The notes beneath the pieces were generated by a model. It searched no databases. It had not been told where the DNA came from and worked only from the letters and a program-made list of their open reading frames with translations. From the NCBI RefSeq assembly GCF_023155745.1, contig NZ_JAKNUS010000015.1:1-62029 (forward strand): a stretch of DNA of 62,029 bases, written 5' to 3'. Below are positions 1-8,108 of the stretch, in pieces. The position numbers were made by a program, and so were the translations under genes. This DNA comes from Microbacterium kunmingense (GTDB lineage: Bacteria; Actinomycetota; Actinomycetes; Actinomycetales; Microbacteriaceae). The first letter of the stretch is position 1; every line of letters starts with the position of its first letter.

Positions 1-181
1 CGTCCAGAAGAATCGTGGGCGAGCCCGCGAAACCAGAGCTCACCGCCTCAGCCTCGGTGCGGATCAACACGAACTCCACCGGAACATCGCCCCGTCCGAT
101 CGAGTCGAGCACCAGCCGTACTCGATCGCCCGCCTCCTGCCAATTCGGGCAATCCTCGATATGCAGCACCTGGATCTTCAC
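1..181 (-). CDS. Thioredoxin-like small protein, truncated by window edge
   Basis: The reading frame starts at GTG 181 and runs off the left end of the window, giving about 60 residues. It opens MKIQVLHIEDCPNW and later reads GFAGSPTILLD. A single Cys-Pro after a first beta strand and a GSPT(I/L)xxDG strand are typical of the small thioredoxin-fold proteins that often sit beside mercury or metal resistance genes in Actinobacteria. That family assignment is from memory of the motif pattern. The substrate is unknown. An alternative is a glutaredoxin-like orphan. No upstream partner is visible; the next gene (VapB45-like) is divergent. Confidence 0.6.
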   Translation of the reverse strand, partial: MKIQVLHIEDCPNWQEAGDRVRLVLDSIGRGDVPVEFVLIRTEAEAVSSGFAGSPTILLD

Positions 182-309
182 ACGCCCATTCTCCCGCGCA
201 ACTCGCGGCGGCTGGCCACCCCGCACCTTCTTGATCAACACGCCCTAATCGCACGCGCCCAGCCCTGCACTCGAGGAACCACACACGCGCGGGGCCCGCC
301 CAACGACCG

Positions 310-325
310 GCTTGCGAACGCAAGC
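310..325. promoter_or_regulatory. 16-bp perfect palindrome in divergent intergenic region
   Basis: GCTTGCG-AA-CGCAAGC lies between the divergent thioredoxin-like gene and the VapB45-like gene. Its position suits an operator bound by a dimeric regulator, but no regulator is identified; the sequence alone does not name one. The rest of 182-444 shows no gene. Confidence 0.35.
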
Positions 326-444
326 GGACCTCACAGGGGGTCTCGGCACTCCCCACGATGCGTGATCTCCGTTGACCGCGCTTGCCGTTCTCGGGCTCCG
401 TGAGTCTGCAGGCGGGCGGGGGTCCCTCCGGATATCGTGAGGGT

Positions 445-1131
445 GTGCTCGGACTCGCGGATGAATACACCGTGCCGTTGTACTCCCAGGCGGAGGCGGC
501 GCGGATCATCGGCGAGCCGGAAAACACGGTCCGAAATTGGGCGCACGGATACGCCTACCGGACAACCGAGGGCCCGAAGACTTCACTCAGCCTCATCACA
601 GTCACTCCACAACCCTTCAGCCGGATGTCGGTCCCGTTCGTCGGGCTCGCGGAGGCCTACGTGATCGCCTCCTTGAAGAAGGCGGGAGTACCGATGCAAC
701 GCATCCGCCCCGCCGTCGAAGCGATCCGAAACGAGCTGGGCACCGCCGAAGCGCTCCTCAGTGAGCGCCTCAAGACCGACGGCTCGGAAGTGCTCTTCGA
801 CTATGTCGAGAACGACGGGCTAACCCGTTCCGGGCTCGCCGTCGTCCGCAACAAGCAAGGCGTCATTCCCGAAGTCGTCGCCGACTACCTCCAGACGATC
901 TCCTACGCGAACGGGCTCGTCGAGTCGTTCCGGCCGATCCGCTACGGCGGGACCGTCTTCGTCGACCCGCGCATCAACGCCGGTCGCCCCTCGTTCGTCG
1001 AGACCGGGGTCCGGATCATCGACGTCGAGAACCGGATCGCCGCCGGGGAGCCGCTCGCGGAGGTGGCCGACGACTACGACCTCGACCCAGACGAGATCCT
1101 CCGAGTTATCGCCGCCGACCGAGCCGCCTGA
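445..1131 (+). CDS. VapB45-type antitoxin (DUF433 C-terminal domain)
   Basis: A 228-residue protein. The N-terminal half looks like a winged-helix or MerR-like DNA-binding region (YSQAEAARIIGEPENTVRNW, about residues 9-28). The last 60 residues (VDPRINAGRPSFVETGVRI then EVADDYDLDPDEI) match the DUF433 pattern. This layout and length match VapB45 (Rv2018) of M. tuberculosis, which neutralises the toxin encoded next to it. I chose GTG 445 because a TATCGT box at 433-438 sits six bases upstream, the leaderless pattern seen across this window; a longer start at 382 is possible. Its stop is six bases from the toxin start, so the two are co-transcribed and the pair is probably autoregulated. Confidence 0.8.
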   Translation: MLGLADEYTVPLYSQAEAARIIGEPENTVRNWAHGYAYRTTEGPKTSLSLITVTPQPFSRMSVPFVGLAEAYVIASLKKAGVPMQRIRPAVEAIRNELGTAEALLSERLKTDGSEVLFDYVENDGLTRSGLAVVRNKQGVIPEVVADYLQTISYANGLVESFRPIRYGGTVFVDPRINAGRPSFVETGVRIIDVENRIAAGEPLAEVADDYDLDPDEILRVIAADRAA

Positions 1132-1137
1132 GGCCGG

Positions 1138-1530
1138 ATGACCGACCCGCGATTCTTCGTCGATCGGAGCCTCGGCGGGAAGGTCATCGCCCGGCTCCTC
1201 CGCGCCGACGGCTGGGACATCGTCACGATGCGCGAGTTCTACGGCCGTCCCGGGGACAGGATGAATGACGTCCCCTGGATCACCGAGCAAGCCCGACTCG
1301 GTCACGCAATCCTGTCCTGCGACGGGATGATCCTCAGCAACCCTCTGGAGCGGGCGGCGATCACCGACCACGCCGCCCGCGCGTTCGTCCTGCCGACATC
1401 TCGGATGACCGGGCCTGAGCAGGCCGCCCGATTCATCCGACACCGCGCCGCCATTTTCGATCGAGCGACCGCCGCCGCCCCCGCCGGATTCGTCGTCTAC
1501 GAGAGCCGACTCTCCCGCGTCCTGCCCTGA
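1138..1530 (+). CDS. VapC45-type toxin, PIN-like (DUF5615/Mut7-C) nuclease
   Basis: A 130-residue protein beginning MTDPRFFVDRSLGGKVIARLL. It has the short PIN-like pattern of the DUF5615/Mut7-C group: an early Asp (D9), acidic residues near D44, and the strand LSCDGMI (D62), expected to bind the metal of an RNase active site. The companion gene just upstream is the DUF433 antitoxin, as in Rv2018-Rv2019 (VapBC45). The ribosome site GAGGCCGG precedes ATG 1138 and overlaps the antitoxin stop region. The RNA target cannot be read from the sequence. Confidence 0.8.
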   Translation: MTDPRFFVDRSLGGKVIARLLRADGWDIVTMREFYGRPGDRMNDVPWITEQARLGHAILSCDGMILSNPLERAAITDHAARAFVLPTSRMTGPEQAARFIRHRAAIFDRATAAAPAGFVVYESRLSRVLP

Positions 1531-1598
1531 CAGCGCGGTGGCTTGTCCGCTCGACGATCGTTCGCCGATCCGGTACCGGGTCGGCCTTCGTTGCTACA

Positions 1599-1856
1599 TC
1601 AAGAACTTAGCGACCAGTCCCGCTTGCCCTCCGATGCAGGTCCGGTCGCGGCTTGGAGCTGTTGGGCCACCTGCGCTGCGAAGGTCGAATCGGCGAGGAT
1701 ACGCCGCACGACATCGTCCGCAATTCGGTGGACATCGATGGCGCCGTGGTAGACGACCGCGGTGTCACGTGGGCCGGTGAAGTCGACCTTCGTCGTGTAG
1801 GCGCTCTCGCCGTCGTCACCATAGGCCGAGAGCACGTGGTCGTAGACGAGCTGCAC
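1599..1856 (-). CDS. Hypothetical protein or gene remnant
   Basis: An 85-residue frame from GTG 1856 (MQLVYDHVLSAYGDDGESAY...) to the stop at 1599. Third codon positions are strongly GC in this frame and not in the others, so it is, or recently was, a gene. The frame stays open up to GTG 1937 but codon bias fades beyond 1856, which suggests either a short gene or a larger gene that has lost its 5' part. I do not recognise a family. Confidence 0.5.
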   Translation of the reverse strand: MQLVYDHVLSAYGDDGESAYTTKVDFTGPRDTAVVYHGAIDVHRIADDVVRRILADSTFAAQVAQQLQAATGPASEGKRDWSLSS

Positions 1857-2245
1857 TCCATGTCCGCTGTTTCGGGCATGTGGACATCGTCTCGCGAGCA
1901 GGACGTTGCTGGCCACGGCACGGCGACCGGGAATCACCGGGGGCTCACCATCGCCAGCGCAACACCGCTCTCGAACGGTGCCGTCCAGCCCGCCGTGTGC
2001 AAGTCGGAACCGGGGAGTTGAGTCGCGACCGCCGCATGAGTAGCTCCGGGCGCCGCCACCCGAGTCCCTATCCTCCGCGTGTGGCTGGAAACTGCTCCCG
2101 AATGAACGTTCGCAGAGCAGATTGGGCTCGCAGAAGCGACTGGTACGAGGACGTCAACGACTCCTTGCGGAGTGCGGCCGACGCATCCCTCCTCTTCTCG
2201 GCGACAGTGCGGGCATCCGCTTGCTCACCGGATCCGCGCGCGGGA
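1857..2245. other. Gene-poor stretch, probable decayed DNA
   Basis: No convincing gene. On the minus strand a short frame ending at a TGA near 1939 (reading ...LPGSDLHTAGWTAPF...) has protein-like composition but no good start or family. It may be the 3' remnant of a lost gene adjoining the orphan at 1599-1856. No repeat or RNA structure was noticed. Confidence 0.4.
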
Positions 2246-3142
2246 TTAATACATCAGTGGGAAGTCGGCGAGGACGGCTTGAAGGTGCATGACCTGACGG
2301 GGGATGTACTCGGCGATGGTGAGTCCGACGACCTCGCCGGCACCGCTTGCGTCCGCGACGACTCTGCGCACTTGCTCCATGGTGAGGCCGCCGCGGTCGG
2401 CGCCGAGCCCGAACCGGACCTCGTCGGCGTCCACTGTGTCGACGTCGAAGTGGATTGCGAGCTTCGATGCCCCGGTCGCATGAACCCAGTCCAGCAACGC
2501 CGTGCTGTCGTGTCGTAGTGCGTCCGGCGGGATCACGGCCAACCGCCACTGCTCCGCAGCGGCCGCGAGCGCAGGGTCGGACCAGTCATGCGTGCCCACC
2601 AGCGCCACCCGGTCGGTGGCGATCGTCGACGGCAGGGCGGCCAGCAGATTGGGGTCGCCGCGCCCGGTGAGCCCGGAAACCACCATCGCGTGGTACCCCT
2701 CGTATGCTGTCTGGCCGGTGTCGATGTCCGGGTGCGTGTCGATCCAGAGGATCGCAAGGTCGGCTCCGTACTTCGCTGAGAGCCACGCGAACGGCGCCAT
2801 GCTGACCGAGCAGTCCCCGCCGATCGTTGTGATCCGAGACGGGTCGTGACGGTCCAGCAGGGTGAGCGCGGAACGGAGCTGCTCGAGCACGACAGTCTTG
2901 GCTTCGATACCGTCACGCAGCTCGAGCCCGTCGTCTCCCGTCGCGACCGGGACAACCGCTGTGGGGCCGACGTGCGGGGGAAGGATCGCTTCGAGCACCG
3001 CGGTGCCCACCGCATACCCACGGCGAGCGACGTCGAACGGGAACTCAGAGGCCAGCGCTCTCACACTGGACGAGCCGGCACCTTGCCATTGCGGCCACAC
3101 CAGTCGAAGGTGGACCCCGTCTCCTGCCTCACGCCCGGTCAC
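2246..3142 (-). CDS. Arginase/agmatinase-family protein
   Basis: A 298-residue ureohydrolase-fold protein. Visible metal-site motifs are GGDCS (108-112), DTHPD (135-139) and DVDTVD (233-238). Arginases and agmatinases normally have GGDHS, DAHxD and DxDxxD with two Mn ions. Here the His of the first motif, a Mn ligand in classical enzymes, is Cys. The reaction may still be hydrolysis of a guanidino compound, but the substrate is unknown. Start GTG 3142 is chosen because TACCCT (3149-3154, minus strand) lies six bases upstream. The neighbours are unrelated orphans, so there is no pathway context. Confidence 0.8.
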   Translation of the reverse strand: MTGREAGDGVHLRLVWPQWQGAGSSSVRALASEFPFDVARRGYAVGTAVLEAILPPHVGPTAVVPVATGDDGLELRDGIEAKTVVLEQLRSALTLLDRHDPSRITTIGGDCSVSMAPFAWLSAKYGADLAILWIDTHPDIDTGQTAYEGYHAMVVSGLTGRGDPNLLAALPSTIATDRVALVGTHDWSDPALAAAAEQWRLAVIPPDALRHDSTALLDWVHATGASKLAIHFDVDTVDADEVRFGLGADRGGLTMEQVRRVVADASGAGEVVGLTIAEYIPRQVMHLQAVLADFPLMY

Positions 3143-3222
3143 ACGACCAGGGTAGCGACGCCTACCGCGCGGGGATCGCCGTTTGCGCCGATCTAGAGGC
3201 TGGGTCGATGCTTGGTAGGAGT

Positions 3223-3843
3223 TCAGAATCCGAGACGCTTCCAAATTGACCGCTTCTCCGCGACCGCGTCCTGTTCGGCGAGTTTCGCGACCTCGTGCTC
3301 CCGGGCAGTCGCGGCGGCCCGCTCAGCGGCCGCGAGTCGATCGCGATTGTCAGCGTCACGCTCAGCGCGGAAGTCAGCGTAATCACGGGAGTCCTCTGAG
3401 GTTGGTGGGGGCGAAAGCCAGACTCCAATATTCGGCCGTTCGGATGTACCGCCGTACAAGGATGCCTGCCGGAATACGAGGAGGCCGTCGTCGGCCGCCT
3501 GGACGACCAGCGGCTGGAGTCGGTAAGCCTGCTCACGCGGAAGATAGCCGCAAGTCTCTCGCTCGTAGCCCCACACAAGGTCGACGCGCACAGCGTGGCG
3601 ATCGAACTCATTCAAAGGCTCGGCGATTAGCTGAGCAAAGAGGGTTCCGCCTTCCTCATCTGCCTCCATCAAGGCCTTGATGCGTAGTATTCGGTCGAGG
3701 TACCTGGACTCGCCCACGACCTCCCACTCTTCTCCGTCGGTGAATCCCATCGCTTGCACCGGGACCACAGGCGCATAGGCCTTCTCGCCAAGCGGCGGAA
3801 ACTCTCCGTCTTGGAACGGAAAGCGGTCGAACCGAGCATCCAT
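3223..3843 (-). CDS. HIRAN-domain protein with charged C-terminal tail
   Basis: A 206-residue protein. Residues 42-106 show the HIRAN pattern: VVGESRY, then EPLNEFDRHAV, then GYLPREQA. HIRAN domains bind DNA ends or damaged DNA in SWI2/SNF2-type repair enzymes and also occur alone in bacteria. Here it stands alone, followed by a charged Ala/Glu/Arg-rich stretch (about 150-195) likely to form a coiled coil. The 3' end lies just upstream of the arginase-like gene on the same strand. A role in DNA repair or genome defence is inference. Confidence 0.65.
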   Translation of the reverse strand: MDARFDRFPFQDGEFPPLGEKAYAPVVPVQAMGFTDGEEWEVVGESRYLDRILRIKALMEADEEGGTLFAQLIAEPLNEFDRHAVRVDLVWGYERETCGYLPREQAYRLQPLVVQAADDGLLVFRQASLYGGTSERPNIGVWLSPPPTSEDSRDYADFRAERDADNRDRLAAAERAAATAREHEVAKLAEQDAVAEKRSIWKRLGF

Positions 3844-3884
3844 GCGCCCAGTATGTACTGACCGTGCCGCGGTAGCCTTCCGCT

Positions 3885-4160
3885 GTGGAACACGGCGAAG
3901 TGAAGACCTTCGAGGTCCAAGGCCGTTGGAAGGAAGAGGTCCTGTATTGGGAGGGTTCCCGCGGCTACCTTTTTGACGCCGGATGGGGAGTGAGTCCTCC
4001 CGTGCTTTACGTCCCGTCGGACGAAGAATGGGACTGCGTCACCGCCGAATGGATGAGCGGGCGTCGTGAAGAGATCGTCTCGCGGCTGGTCGAGCACTCC
4101 GGCCATGTCGTCCGCGAAGGTCCTTACTCCGGCCCCGGCGGACGAACGCTGAGTCGGTAG
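3885..4160 (+). CDS. Hypothetical protein, 91 residues
   Basis: A small acidic, Trp-rich protein (EVQGRWKEEVLYWEGSRGYL...). I do not recognise a family. GTG 3885 follows a TAGCCT box at 3873-3878 by six bases, the leaderless signature. It is divergent from the HIRAN gene and followed by a stem-loop at 4160-4180. Confidence 0.65.
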   Translation: MEHGEVKTFEVQGRWKEEVLYWEGSRGYLFDAGWGVSPPVLYVPSDEEWDCVTAEWMSGRREEIVSRLVEHSGHVVREGPYSGPGGRTLSR

Positions 4161-4180
4161 CGATCCTAAGAGCGGATCGC
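4160..4180 (+). terminator. Stem-loop after the 91-residue orphan
   Basis: Perfect 7-bp stem GCGATCC/GGATCGC with a 7-base loop. It starts at the stop codon of the upstream gene and lies just before the recombinase start. It has no T-tract, so it could be a weak terminator or an operator for the recombinase. Confidence 0.35.
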
Positions 4181-4193
4181 CACGGTAGGTGGC

Positions 4194-4802
4194 ATGAATG
4201 GAATACAGATTGGCTATGCCAGGGTCTCCACGGCGGACCAAGATCTCACTTCGCAACGCGATGCGCTGTTGCGGCTCGGGGTCCTCGACTCGAACATTTA
4301 CGTTGATCACGGGCTGACCGGCACGAACCGAGCGAGACCCGGACTGCGAGAGGCACTCGCAGCAGTCCGAGGGGGCGACACTTTCGTGGTCACCAAGCTC
4401 GACCGGCTCGCCCGATCGGTGAAAGACGCCCGCGAGATCGCTGACGAACTGACAACGAAGGGCGTCGCGCTCAACCTCGGCGGCAGCAGATACGACCCCA
4501 CCGATCCGGCGGGACGCCTGCTGTTCAACGTGCTCGCGATGGTCGCCGAGTTCGAGCGCGACCTGATCAGCATGCGCACCAAGGAAGGAATGGCTGTCGC
4601 CCGCGCCAAGGGCCACCTCAAGGGCAAGCAACCAAAACTGTCGAAGACACAACGCAAGCTCCTGTTCGAGGTGCAAGACGGGGGTGAGTACACCCAGACC
4701 GAGATCGCTGAGCTCTTCAACGTGTCCCGGGCAACGGTCTACCGCGAACTGCAGCGCCGCCGCGTGGCGTTCCTCGCCACGTGCGAAGCGCACATCTTCT
4801 GA
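4194..4802 (+). CDS. Serine recombinase (resolvase/invertase family)
   Basis: A 202-residue small serine recombinase. The N-terminal catalytic domain has GYARVST with the nucleophile Ser12, then TKLDRLARS and the EFERDLISMRTKEGM helix. The C-terminal 45 residues form a Hin-type helix-turn-helix (YTQTEIAELFNVSRATVYREL). Such enzymes resolve Tn3-type cointegrates, resolve plasmid dimers or invert segments. No res or hix-like site array and no transposase is visible nearby, so it is a solitary recombinase in an accessory region. It supports past mobile-element activity at 1-5250. Confidence 0.9.
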   Translation: MNGIQIGYARVSTADQDLTSQRDALLRLGVLDSNIYVDHGLTGTNRARPGLREALAAVRGGDTFVVTKLDRLARSVKDAREIADELTTKGVALNLGGSRYDPTDPAGRLLFNVLAMVAEFERDLISMRTKEGMAVARAKGHLKGKQPKLSKTQRKLLFEVQDGGEYTQTEIAELFNVSRATVYRELQRRRVAFLATCEAHIF

Positions 4803-4893
4803 AAACAGGCACCCGGGCTGACACCGCCGACGTCGATCTCGGCATCCGGGCGCGGGCCGCGGCGGTGAGCGCCCGTGCGGTTACCCTGATCCG

Positions 4894-5253
4894 GTGACAG
4901 AGGCCTGCGAGACCTGCGAACCGGTCGTTGTGCGGAACAACGGCCGTCCGCCGCACGACGTCGACGTCGCCCGGACGACGGATGCGCTGATTCGTCGCGT
5001 CGACAGTGGACGGATGCGCTATCTCGGAGGCGACGTGCCGCTCGAAGACATGGTGGCGCTGGCCAAGTCCGACCTGAAGTTCACGATCGTGAGCTACCTC
5101 GCGTGTGAGGAGTGCCGCCGAACATGGTTCTGGGGGCTCTGCATCCGCGGTGCGCCGATCTACAAGCCTGTTGCGCCGGACGCGCCGGCGCTCCATCCGT
5201 GGAGCGCCGTTCCGCCTCGAGAGCTGTGGGCGGGAGAACCGCGCGGTGAGTAG
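4894..5253 (+). CDS. Cys-rich hypothetical protein (possible zinc ribbon)
   Basis: A 119-residue protein with Cys pairs at C5/C8 and C71/C74 plus C83 (CEECRRTWFWGLC), which may form a zinc site. I do not recognise a family. GTG 4894 lies six bases after TACCCT (4882-4887). Its stop overlaps the start of the next gene (GTG 5246, stop TAG 5251-5253), so the two are translationally coupled. The next protein also carries two CxxC pairs, suggesting a joint function. Confidence 0.6.
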   Translation: MTEACETCEPVVVRNNGRPPHDVDVARTTDALIRRVDSGRMRYLGGDVPLEDMVALAKSDLKFTIVSYLACEECRRTWFWGLCIRGAPIYKPVAPDAPALHPWSAVPPRELWAGEPRGE

Positions 5254-5785
5254 GACGCCGAACGCACCGGCATCCTGGGAATCGCAGGGGTGCGCGGTCT
5301 GCCGCCGCCAGTGGGAGACGGCAGAGCGGCCGCACTTCGTCGCCGAGAACGTCGCGGATCGCGGCGAGCTTTACCGCTGCACGGTGTGCGGGGCCCTGTG
5401 GCTCATGACCGAACGCGCGGCGTCGGTCGTGCACCCCGAGGCGATCGAGTCCAGCTACCCCGGAGTTGTGGAGTCAGCAGGAAGGCGCCCGTCTGGGTCC
5501 GAGGCGCCGGCGAGCGACGACGAAGTTCAGTACTGGCGGCACTCCGTGGCATCCACCGATCACTACTTCGGACTGGTGGATGGTCGGGACTTCATCCTTC
5601 GGGGCGATCAGTGGGTGCCGTACGACGTCTACAAATCCGGACCGAGCTGGTGGCGACTGACGGGCGAGCCCGGCGCCGACGTCATCACCCAGGACGACCT
5701 GCCACCCGGCCGACGGTTGTCCTGGGTGCGCCGCATACCTCGAACTGGGACTTCGTGCTCATGCTGGGGATCGCGTGGCGCCTGA
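5246..5785 (+). CDS. Zinc-ribbon hypothetical protein, apparent frameshift near its end
   Basis: A 179-residue frame from GTG 5246. It has two CxxC pairs (C16/C19 and C45/C48), likely a zinc ribbon, then a region rich in Trp, Tyr and Asp (YWRHSVASTDHYFGL...). Codon bias supports this frame until about 5705. The last 25 residues (RRIPRTGTSCSCW...) look like noise. From about 5705 the coding signal moves to the frame that encodes the PlsC-like protein. A missing or extra base near 5705-5715 could mean the two were once one protein of about 325 residues, or that this gene lost its stop. Confidence 0.55.
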   Translation: MSRTPNAPASWESQGCAVCRRQWETAERPHFVAENVADRGELYRCTVCGALWLMTERAASVVHPEAIESSYPGVVESAGRRPSGSEAPASDDEVQYWRHSVASTDHYFGLVDGRDFILRGDQWVPYDVYKSGPSWWRLTGEPGADVITQDDLPPGRRLSWVRRIPRTGTSCSCWGSRGA

Positions 5786-6222
5786 AGATGCGCTTCCGCT
5801 GGTTGGGGAAGGAGAGTCTCTTTCGCGGATGGCGCGGTCCGATCATGGGGGCGATCGGCGGCATCCCGGTCGACCGATCGAACCCCGCCGGGGTGGTCGA
5901 CGCGCTCGTCAGCCGCATCCGGAACGGCGATGTGTTCGGGCTCCTCGTGACGCCGGAGGGGACCCGCGCCGGCGCCGCCTACTGGAAATCGGGCTTCTAT
6001 CGCATCGCCCGTGAGGCGGGCCTTCCCGTCACGCTCGGCTACGTCGATCGCACCACGATGACCACGGGACTCGGGCCCACGCTCCCGCTCACCGGCGACA
6101 TCCGCGCGGACATGGACGCCATCCGCGCGTTCTACGCGGACAAGTCGGGGATGCGTCCGGATCTACGCGTCGAGCCTCGGCTGCGCGAGGAGGACGATCC
6201 CCGCTCGGATGCGTCCGGCTGA
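5650..6222 (+). CDS. Lysophospholipid acyltransferase (PlsC-like), N-terminus uncertain
   Basis: From about 5705 the frame encodes a clear acyltransferase. APHTSNWDF carries the HX4D-type motif in its NHxSxxD variant, followed by GGIPVDRS and TPEGTRA. These mark the short (about 190-residue) PlsC-like group that transfers acyl chains to lysophospholipids at the membrane. The only in-frame start, GTG 5650, gives 190 residues, but its first 20 codons lack the GC3 bias of real genes here. In contrast the overlapping frame (WWRLTGEPG...) resembles the usual N-terminus of this family. I therefore think a -1 frameshift separates the natural start from the catalytic domain. Confidence 0.6.
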   Translation: MATDGRARRRRHHPGRPATRPTVVLGAPHTSNWDFVLMLGIAWRLKMRFRWLGKESLFRGWRGPIMGAIGGIPVDRSNPAGVVDALVSRIRNGDVFGLLVTPEGTRAGAAYWKSGFYRIAREAGLPVTLGYVDRTTMTTGLGPTLPLTGDIRADMDAIRAFYADKSGMRPDLRVEPRLREEDDPRSDASG

Positions 6223-6247
6223 CCTACCGTCGGTCGCTACGGCCGAT

Positions 6248-7408
6248 TCACATGCCCCGCGGAAGCAGTTGCTTTCGGTCGAGCGGGTTGGACTCAGAAA
6301 CGGCGCCGGACTCATCCACGATCGTGATTCGGTCACGTGCGCCGTAGGTTCCCGATTCGACCACGGCGTCGGCGTCGACGATCGCGTTGATGACGTGCGC
6401 GCCGGACTTGATTCGGGCGCCATCGAGGATGACGCTGTTGCGGACCGTCGCTCCTTCGTCGACGCCGGCTCCGATGCCGACGACGGAGTGCAGCACCGTT
6501 CCCGAGACGGTCGCGCCTTCCGCGATCAACGAGTCGGCTACCTCCGCCGACCCGATGACAGCCGCCGGGAGCAGATGGGGTTGCGCAGAGAGGATCGGCC
6601 AGGTGTCGTCGTTCAGCGGGGCGCCGTCACCGTCGAGGAGCTGCATATGCGCGGTCCAGTACGACTGCGGGGTACCCAGATCCATCCAGTACCCCCGCAG
6701 GCGATGCTCGACCACGGTGCGATGCGCAAGGAACCAGGGCACAAGGTCATCGCCATAGTCCGCGAGTTCCTCCTGCTCATCGGCGAGGGCGTCCAGCGCA
6801 TCGAGGAGTGCTCGTGCGTCGAAGAGGAAGATCTCCGCCGCCACCAGTCGACCGTTGGGGTTGTCGGGCTTGTAGTCGAAGTCGACGACGCGTCCATCAC
6901 CATCGACCTGCACCACTCCATACCGTGAGGCGTCCTCGTCGATCTCGGTAGTGACCATGGTCAGGTCGGCGTGACTGGACCGGTGCGTTTCGAGGACGTC
7001 GAGGAAGTTCAGCGTGTAGAGATGATCGGCGCTGAGGACGAGCACCAGATCGGGCTCGAACTCCCGGATCAGCTCCCGCTGTCGATGAAGAGCGTCCGTA
7101 TTGCCGCGCGCGAATCCCTCGCCTGACCCGCCTTCGAACGGAGGCAACACCCGCATCCCGCCGTGCGAGCGATCCAAATCCCACGGCCGACCGTTGGCGA
7201 GGTACTCGTTGAGCGTGTGGGGCAGGTACTGCTGGATCACCCAGACGTCGCTGATATGCGAATGGACGAGGTTCGACATCGACACGTCGATGAGGCGGTA
7301 GGTGCCGGCGACGGGCATAACGGGCTTGGCCTTGTTCTCGGTGAGACTTCCGAGGCGGCTACCGGCGCCTCCGGCAAGGACCAGCGCGACAACACGGGGC
7401 AGTTTCAC
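6248..7408 (-). CDS. glgC: Glucose-1-phosphate adenylyltransferase-like protein (GlgC type)
   Basis: A 386-residue sugar nucleotidyltransferase. The N-terminus has LAGGAGSRLG and ENKAKP, the nucleotide-binding signature, followed by YRLIDVSMSN as in GlgC. The middle part has SADHLY, and the C-terminal 110 residues form a left-handed beta-helix of hexapeptide-like repeats (VIGSAEVADS, GTVLHSVVG, VRNSVILDG). GlgC makes ADP-glucose for glycogen synthesis. Actinobacteria often have a main glgC elsewhere and further paralogues, so this could be a divergent copy with another sugar substrate. GTG 7408 has GGAGGAC just upstream. Confidence 0.75.
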   Translation of the reverse strand: MKLPRVVALVLAGGAGSRLGSLTENKAKPVMPVAGTYRLIDVSMSNLVHSHISDVWVIQQYLPHTLNEYLANGRPWDLDRSHGGMRVLPPFEGGSGEGFARGNTDALHRQRELIREFEPDLVLVLSADHLYTLNFLDVLETHRSSHADLTMVTTEIDEDASRYGVVQVDGDGRVVDFDYKPDNPNGRLVAAEIFLFDARALLDALDALADEQEELADYGDDLVPWFLAHRTVVEHRLRGYWMDLGTPQSYWTAHMQLLDGDGAPLNDDTWPILSAQPHLLPAAVIGSAEVADSLIAEGATVSGTVLHSVVGIGAGVDEGATVRNSVILDGARIKSGAHVINAIVDADAVVESGTYGARDRITIVDESGAVSESNPLDRKQLLPRGM

Positions 7409-7488
7409 GTCGTCCTCCCGGAGCGTTCACGCCATCCTATTTGCGCGAAGAATTCGCCGATACGGGGGATTGCCAGGTCGTTTCGAGG

Positions 7489-8016
7489 CTAAACCCGCCC
7501 AGGCACCTTCGCCTGCACGATCGGGATCGGCCACTGCGTGACATCCAGTTCGACGAATGCCTCCTGGTAGTCGGTGATCTCGGCCGTAGGCACGCGCCCG
7601 ACCACCCGACCGAGCCAGGGGTTGTTCGTGAGACCGGGGAGCGCGGCGACCCGGGCGTCTGACTCCGGCGGCCCGGCGTAGGTGAGATCGGCCTTGCCGG
7701 AGTCAACGGGGCGAGGTTCGCGAATCCGGTCTCGATCCGCGTCGGAGAACTCGACGCTGAACGGCCCCTCACCCGCATACCAGCCGTAGGCGTCCACCCG
7801 CCGCAGGCGGGTGATCGACGCATGCTCGACCGTGATGCGGCGGTTCTCGTCGAGGAGCTCGGCGACCCAGGGCAGTTCGGCGATGTGCGCGTCGCTCGGG
7901 AGAAGGAGGACGGGTTCGCGTTCCCACATCGGGTGAGAGCGCTGCGACACCGCGAACTCCGTGTCGCGGACCGTGGCGAGGAGGTGCGACCCCCAGATGC
8001 CTGCGCGCGTGTCCAT
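7489..8016 (-). CDS. Hypothetical protein, 175 residues
   Basis: A soluble protein starting MDTRAGIWGSHLLATVRD and ending in VELDVTQWPIPIVQAKVPGRV. Codon bias supports the frame from ATG 8016. I recognise no domain. It is followed on the same strand by the GlgC-like gene after an 80-base gap with no clear terminator. Confidence 0.6.
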   Translation of the reverse strand: MDTRAGIWGSHLLATVRDTEFAVSQRSHPMWEREPVLLLPSDAHIAELPWVAELLDENRRITVEHASITRLRRVDAYGWYAGEGPFSVEFSDADRDRIREPRPVDSGKADLTYAGPPESDARVAALPGLTNNPWLGRVVGRVPTAEITDYQEAFVELDVTQWPIPIVQAKVPGRV

Positions 8017-8108
8017 GCGGTCAACCCTGACACAGGCGCCGGCCCGCTCATGCGCGCTTCGTCGCGGGGGTGCCGCCTCATAGGAAGCGCAAAGGTATGT
8101 CCAATGTC

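Noticed and set aside
2154..2549. Arg-rich open frame opposite the arginase-like gene region
   Set aside because: Composition of a shadow frame; overlaps the 3' end of a recognised gene and has no start signal.
4160..4180. Recombination (res) site for the serine recombinase
   Set aside because: One 7-bp stem is too short and lacks the three-subsite structure of a res site or the 26-bp dyad of a hix site.
1..5250. A prophage or complete transposon
   Set aside because: No transposase, integrase, phage structural gene or terminal inverted repeat was found; only a lone serine recombinase.
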